64,000 nt of DNA from Prorocentrum cordatum (taxonomy: Eukaryota > Sar > Dinophyceae > Prorocentrales > Prorocentraceae), in the NCBI GenBank assembly GCA_963575745.1, contig CAUYUJ010014344.1, positions 350,166-414,165 of the forward strand, given 5' to 3'. The notes below the pieces were generated by a model, which was not told the DNA's origin, ran no database searches, and was given only the letters and a program-made list of their open reading frames with translations. Position 1 is the first letter of the stretch. Every line of letters begins with the position of its first letter. The position numbers were made by a program, and so were the translations under genes. Of the stretch, positions 59,765 through 64,000 are shown piece by piece.

Positions 59765-59906
59765 GAGCGCTTTTTGTTCGGGTCCCGGGGCCTTCGCAGA
59801 TCGAGCCCGCTCGAGACACGGCGCAGCCGAGACGGTTTCTGGGGCTCTCAGGCCGCGATCGATTGCGGTGTTGATGCCTGTTCGCTGCGTCGGATCTCAG
59901 GGCTGA
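59765..59906 (+). repeat. Long inverted repeat, left arm
   Basis: TCCCGGGGC, AGATCG, TCTGGGGCTC and GCTGCGTCGGATCTCAGGG occur in the same order in the reverse complement of 60804-60932. Its inner end (59887-59902, GCGTCGGATCTCAGGG) is identical to the right end of type A hairpin-ended elements. Confidence 0.65.
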
Positions 59907-60540
59907 GCATCGCCGATGTGTCGGCGATGCGGCGTGATCTCCTCCGACCCCATCTACAGGTGGGCGCGCATCAAGAGCCCATCTGCTTTTTTCGTCCGGG
60001 TGTCCTGGGAATCTTCGCTCCGCGCGCCGCGCGGTGGCTTCCCGCAGCCGGGGACGAAGCGGGTGCGTTCAGGGTGCTCAAGGCCTCCTCTTAGGTGCAC
60101 CTCGCGCGCGTGTTTTCAGGGTTGGGTTTCTGGCGAGGGTTCCCTGCGGCAGCGCCCGCACTGCACTCGGAACCACTGGGGCGGCTGGAGGGAGAAGGGT
60201 GGAAGCCTCACGGGCTCCCCGTGTTGAAGCAGCCCAGACGCCGGGCGCGGGCAGACGGTGGGGCGCTGTGCGCCTCGGTGCTCCGGGCGCGCTGAAGATA
60301 GACAGCCTCGATCTCGCCCCCTGCCCCTGAGAGTCGCCGCGCCGTGCGCTCTGAACGCGCCCGCGTGGACGACGCCGGCGCCTCAGCAGGCCCACGGCAG
60401 GCCCTGCGCGGCGCGCCCCACTAGCGGAGGAGGCCGGCAGCGCGGCGAGCGCGCCGCGTGCGAGGCGGAGCCTGCCCTGGCGTCCGCGGCGCCCTCCGCA
60501 AGACGGGAGGCCGCGCGCCGGAAGCAGCGGCGCGTCCGCG
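59907..60540. other. GC-rich interval between inverted repeat arms
   Basis: Open in several frames, with no recognised domain. No RNA gene seen. Confidence 0.4.
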
Positions 60541-60545
60541 TCCGT

Positions 60546-60564
60546 CTTTCGTCATCGTCGTCGT

Positions 60565-60625
<61 letters not shown>

Positions 60626-60645
60626 TCGTCGTCGTTCGTCGTCGG
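60546..60645. repeat. (GTC)n microsatellite
   Basis: GTCGTC run with CGTCGTTCGTC at its end. Confidence 0.97.
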
Positions 60646-60803
60646 CAAGCGCGGGCCACGCTCAAGAAGCGGAGCTGGCCCTGGCGCCCCGCGGCGTGGT
60701 CGGAACGGCGGCAGGCCGCGCGCCCGAGAGATGCTCCGGGCCGGGAAGAAGCAAGCCGCCGGTCCGCGGAGGCAGGCAGGGGCGGGCCACGCGCGCCGCG
60801 CGC

Positions 60804-60932
60804 GTGCCCCTGAGATCCGGCGCAGCGAAGAAGCTGCAGCATCGTAGAAAACCACGCCCGGAGCCCCAGCGCCATTCTTCGAGCTGGAGCGATCTGTGAG
60901 TGCCCCGGGGCCCGACGAAAGGCGAAAACGCC
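60804..60932 (-). repeat. Long inverted repeat, right arm
   Basis: Inverse partner of 59765-59906; begins CCCTGAGATCCGGCGC (60808-60823), the type A end with one change. Confidence 0.65.
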
Positions 60933-61076
60933 CGGCTCGGAAAAAGCTTCGCGGAGCATCAGCTCTTCAGCCAGCCGCATTGACCCAGCATCTGAACGAA
61001 GTGTTCCCCTCGTGCTGACTTCCATTACTGTCGCAGCATCAACTTTACCACTAGGGTTAAAAACAGGGACGCCAAG

Positions 61077-61122
61077 ATCGTCGTCGTCGTCGTCCGTCGT
61101 CGTCGTCGTCCGTCGTCGTCGT

Positions 61123-61154
<32 letters not shown>

Positions 61155-61205
61155 CGTCCGTCGTCGTCATCGTCGTCGCCGTCGTCGTCGTCGGCGTCGT
61201 CGTCG

Positions 61206-61243
<38 letters not shown>

Positions 61244-61255
61244 GTCGCCGTCGGG
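61077..61255. repeat. (GTC)n microsatellite
   Basis: GTCGTC with TCCGTCGTC, TCATCGTC and GTCGGCGTC variants. Confidence 0.97.
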
Positions 61256-61344
61256 GACCGCCCCCCCTGGCGGGCCGCACTGCGGAGCACCGGGGCCTCC
61301 TCCCCGAAGCGCGCGGGCCTTCCCGCGGGCCTCCGCGTTTGTCT

Positions 61345-61415
61345 CCCGAGGGCGGCCGAGAGCAGCGAAAAGCTTCCCGTCGCGATGTGTTCCGCAGCGC
61401 GAGGAGGTCTGGGCT
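61345..61415 (-). mobile_element. Hairpin-ended element, type B, right-end remnant
   Basis: GGCGGCCGAGAGCAGCGAAA, CCGTCGCGATGTGTTCCGCA and GCGCGAGGAGGTCTGGG correspond to the last third of a type B copy. Confidence 0.55.
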
Positions 61416-61457
61416 GCCAGCCGGTGCTGGGGGCGCTTTCCGGGGCCCAGGCCCCCC

Positions 61458-61641
61458 TCATGCCAGACAGACGTCCAGCTGCTCCAAGCTGTTTGGTGCG
61501 TGGACCACTTCCCCAGGGCCGGTTTCTCGTCCCGATAGTCGTTGTTTCACGCTCCCGAGGCCCGGCGAGGGCCCCCGGAGGCCGAACACGGCCAGCACCC
61601 CGCCGCTCCCATTACTTTGGGAGCGTCGGCTCTCAGGGCAC
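61458..61641 (-). mobile_element. Hairpin-ended element, type A, with a covaried hairpin
   Basis: Left CCAGACAGACGTCCAGCTGC; core GGCCCGGCGAGGGCCCCCGG. The right hairpin CGCTCCCA-TTACTT-TGGGAGCG keeps full pairing although both arms differ from GCTCCAA/TTGGAGC. It ends GTCGGCTCTCAGGG. Confidence 0.8.
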
Positions 61642-61794
61642 CAAGACCCGCCCCCCTCGTGCCAGACAGGCGGAATCCGCCGCCTTCCCCGTCTCGCCAG
61701 ACGGTGCGGCCCCGGCGCGAGCTGCGCCTGCAGAAGAAGGAGGCCGCGGCGCAAGCAGACGCCGCTGGAGGTCCGCGCCCAGACCTCCTCCCGC

Positions 61795-61970
61795 CCCCCT
61801 CCTCCTCCTCCTCCTCCTCCTCCTCCTCCTCCTCCTCCTCCTCCTCCTCCTTCTTCCCAAACCTCCTCCTTCCTCCACCTCCTTCCCAAACCTCCTCCTT
61901 CCCAGACCTCCTCCTCCTCCTCCTCCTTATCAAACTTCCTCCTCCTCCTCCTCCTCCTCCTTCTCGCGCT
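61795..61970. repeat. (CCT)n tract with a tandem AACCTCCTCC unit
   Basis: CCT repeats followed by TTCCCAAACCTCCTCCTTCC repeats (about 61853-61910). Confidence 0.9.
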
Positions 61971-62335
61971 GTGGAACAAAACACGACGGGAGGATTTTCG
62001 GCATTTATTCGGCTTATGGGGCGCCCTACCCGGCCGCGGGACCGTCGAAAAACCCAGAGATCCGAGGATGTGATCTTTTCTATGCGGCGTTTCTTCTTGG
62101 ATGTCGGCCTCCGGGGCCCATCATATCGGACTCACGGAACAGCAAACATGGATCTGGGACGAAAACCACCCCCAGGGAAGGGATCGGGACCTCTGGGGCC
62201 GCGGATGGAAAAAACCAGATCGGCGGACGTTTGGGAACGACCCGGGACGCAACACTGGTCCCGGGGAAAGGGTCGAGTCGCCGAGTCCTTTGGGCGTCGA
62301 CGTCATGAACACAGCATGGCGTCCGGGGGTCTGGG
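61968..62335 (+). mobile_element. Three degenerate hairpin-ended element fragments in tandem
   Basis: AAACACGACGGGAGGATTTT with CGGGACCGTCGAAAAAC (61976-62060), GGCCTCCGGGGCCCATCATA with AGGGAAGGGATCGGGACCTC (62105-62210), and GGTCCCGGGGAAAGGGTCGA with GCGTCGACGTCATGAACACA, GGGGGTCTGGG (62250-62335). All lie in the same orientation and are strongly diverged. Confidence 0.6.
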
Positions 62336-62479
62336 ACTAATTCTTCGACAGTTCTCTGATTTTTCGGGGGCCAAGATCCTTTCATCTCTAATTGTCCTAT
62401 CCTGGGCCTCTTCCTGGCCACTAGGGGGCCGGGAACGGTTAGAAACGAGCACAATTAGAAATGAGCACGATTAGAAACC

Positions 62480-62632
62480 CCAGCCCCCGACGTCGTGATT
62501 TCCCCGGGACCGGTTTTTCATCCCGAGTCGTTGTTTGACGGTCCCGAGGCCCGGGAAGGGCCTCCAGAAGCCGAAAATAGCGAAACACCTCCTGTCGCGT
62601 TTTTTCCCACAACGCGAGGGGGTCTGGGAATG
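62480..62632 (-). mobile_element. Hairpin-ended element, type B, internally deleted
   Basis: CCCCGACGTCGTGATTTCCC jumps straight to CCGGGACCGGTTTTTCATCC, lacking about 30 bp. The right end pairs CGCGTT with AACGCG (62596-62617), then GAGGGGGTCTGGG. Confidence 0.75.
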
Positions 62633-62645
62633 AACGACGTGTATA

Positions 62646-62838
62646 CCCAGACCCCCTCGCGATGTGAGCAAAAACACGACGGAAGGTTTTTCGCTATTTA
62701 CGGCCTCTGGGGGGCCCTTCCCGGGCCTCGGGGCCGTCAACAAAAACGACACAGGACGAAAAACTGGTCCCGGGGAAAGGGGCTGCAGACCTTGGGGGTC
62801 GACGTTGTGAAAAAATCACAACGTCGGGGGTCTGGGAG
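62646..62838 (+). mobile_element. Hairpin-ended element, type B
   Basis: CCCAGACCCCCTCGCGATGT, CAAAAACACGACGG; core GGGCCTCGGGGCCGTCAACA, GGACGAAAAACTGGTCCCGG. The right hairpin GACGTTGTGA-AAAA-TCACAACGTC is perfect, then GGGGGTCTGGG. It faces the copy at 62480-62632 with a 13-bp gap. Confidence 0.8.
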
Positions 62839-62960
62839 GGAGGTTCAGTTTATGATGCTCCAGCCTAATTTGGCCTGTAGCCTTAATCACCAGGCAGAAT
62901 TTCGAGCACCAGGAAAGTACCAGAACTGGAGGGTTTTCACGTGTCGGGCTTTGGGAGGCG

Positions 62961-63856
62961 ATGCTCGTTCGGCACCGTTTCGACACTCCTCTGGGCGATC
63001 GAAATTATTATTGGGATGTGGTCCTCGAGTGCGATGGAAACAACATGAAGGTTCAGTGCCGATCCCAGAGATATGTCCGTGCGGACGTCCGGGGGGTTCT
63101 GTTCCTGCTCCGGCCTCTGGTCTTCTGGCCCTCCGCTCGCCGCATATTCACCGCCCGGACGCTCGACCTCGAGGACATCCAGGTGATCGGCTACGACCTC
63201 GACTACACCCTCGTCCACTACAACGTGGAGGCGTGGGAGGGCGCGGTCTACGACGAGAGCAAGAGGACGCTGCGCAACCGCGGGTTCAACGTCGACGCGC
63301 TCCAGTTCGACCCCAAGCTCGTGGGCCTCGGGCTCGTCATAGACAAGAGGCTGGGCAACATCGTCAAAGTCGACAGCTTCGGGTACATACGCAAGGCCAT
63401 GCGCGGGGTGGAGATGCTGAGCGAGGACCAGCTGAGCACCACGTACGGCCCGACGGTCCGCGTGGACCTTCGGGACGAGCGCTGGGAGTTCCTCAACACG
63501 CTGTTCTCCACGGCCAGTGCTTGCCTCTTCTGCCAGCTCGTCGACCGCTCCGACGGCCTGGAGGAGACCGTCTGCGTGGGCGATCCCTCGGAGGCCTTCG
63601 GCCCGTCGACGCGGTCCTGCACTGCCTTCGGCACGCCCGCGGAGCTCTTCGACGTCGTGTCGAGCGTCGTCTCGGAAACGCACGTGGCGGGGGTGCTGAA
63701 GGCACGCATCCTGGCAGACCCCTCCACCTACGTCCAGCTCGAGGAGGAGGCGGCCCTGGCGCTCCTGGACCAGAAGCTGTGCGGCAAGCGGCTGGTGATG
63801 ATCACGAACAACGACTGGGAGTACGTCAGTTCGATGATGGCGTACGCCTACGACAG
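62961..63856 (+). CDS. Cytosolic 5'-nucleotidase family (HAD superfamily), N-terminal part
   Basis: A predicted phosphatase of the HAD/IMP-GMP 5'-nucleotidase (NT5C2/NT5DC-type) family, hydrolysing nucleoside monophosphates if active. HAD motif I is IQVIGYDLDYTLVHY (nucleophile Asp and second Asp at about 63194-63202). RIFTARTLDLEDIQVIGYDL upstream fits the family's conserved lead-in. KLVGLGLVIDKRLGNIVKVD and SFGYIRKAMRG follow, and motif II is LVMITNNDWEYVSSMMAYAY (Thr/Asn-Asn). Residues before RIFTAR may not be coding: ATG 62961 is the first in frame, but an upstream intron is possible. The exon ends TACGACAG|GTTAGG at 63856, so motifs III-IV lie beyond the window. It is the only clearly conserved, unbroken host gene here. 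Confidence 0.85.
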
Positions 63857-64000
63857 GTTAGGGGGCCACATGCGAACCCTAACCCTAGCCCCCACGACTT
63901 CTGAAGGGGAGGGTGGGGTTCATTTCGCTGGGGAGCTCCCGAGCGAAGTGAACCCCACCCTCCCCCTCAGAACTCGTGGGGGGTAGAGGAGGAGGAGGAG
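63857..64000 (+). other. Start of an intron in the 5'-nucleotidase gene
   Basis: Donor GTTAGG at 63857. The sequence contains CCCTAACCCTAG and a long foldback (63889-63982), then a GGA repeat to the window end. Protein homology stops exactly at the donor. Confidence 0.7.
63889..63982. repeat. Near-perfect ~45-bp foldback inside the intron
   Basis: CCCCCACGACTTCTGAAGGG, GAGGGTGGGGTTCATTTCGC and TGGGGAGC are mirrored by CCCGAGCGAAGTGAACCCCA, CCCTCCCCCTCAGAACTCGT and GGGGG. Only a few mismatches (for example CATTTCGCTG versus CACTTCGCTC). It resembles a MITE or a hairpin-type introner. Confidence 0.85.

Overview
The window looks like accessory, repeat-dominated nuclear DNA of a dinoflagellate. 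This is an inference from the overall picture: GC-rich sequence, very long trinucleotide arrays, several decayed non-LTR (LINE-like) reverse transcriptases, isolated exon-sized islands of conserved coding sequence, and intron borders including possible GA or GC donors. No rRNA, tRNA or CRISPR was recognised, and bacterial gene organisation is absent. Two runs of 100 N (10807-10906 and 31599-31698) are assembly gaps, both beside microsatellites.

Layout. 1-2.5 kb: GC-rich DNA and a long (CTA)n array. 2.5-10.7 kb: a minus-strand unit with a reverse transcriptase (RT) gene, a frameshifted endonuclease-like tail, a second Cys-rich ORF of unknown function, a broken 3' extension and a 171-bp tandem repeat. 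The unit carries a series of short palindromes with an invariant core and changing but complementary arms. 10.7-20 kb: 77-bp, ~60-bp, ~84-bp and 90-bp tandem repeats, CTA/TAG arrays, a possible signal-peptide gene start with a 70-nt GT-AG intron, and a long foldback element. 20-31 kb: a protein-kinase exon inside GGA repeats, a ~56-copy 65-bp satellite with higher-order structure, and a broken LINE with C-terminal zinc-finger-like motifs. 31-39 kb: many copies of a ~185-bp element whose ends are hairpins, two AT-rich islands built on CGTATCTAA, and a second kinase exon. 39-44 kb: a 1.8-kb TATG array, GA, GGTTCTCGG and CCAAGACGG repeats, and a Tc1/mariner-like MITE. 44-56 kb: two more RT genes, one split by a GGA/TCC insertion between 21-bp direct repeats and one carrying a 450-bp in-frame insert with two perfect hairpins, plus an inverted pair of a second TIR element. 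56-62.8 kb: GTC/CCGT arrays and clustered hairpin-ended elements. 62.9-64 kb: the first part of a conserved cytosolic 5'-nucleotidase (HAD) gene, ending at a splice donor followed by a near-perfect foldback in the intron.

The host genes that can be named are the HAD 5'-nucleotidase and a Ser/Thr kinase seen only as two exons 18 kb apart. Almost everything else is mobile or satellite DNA. Two signals seem most likely to be undescribed: the palindromes with complementary locus-specific arms inside the 2.6-10.7 kb ORFs, and the ~185-bp element family whose terminal hairpins change sequence but stay self-complementary.
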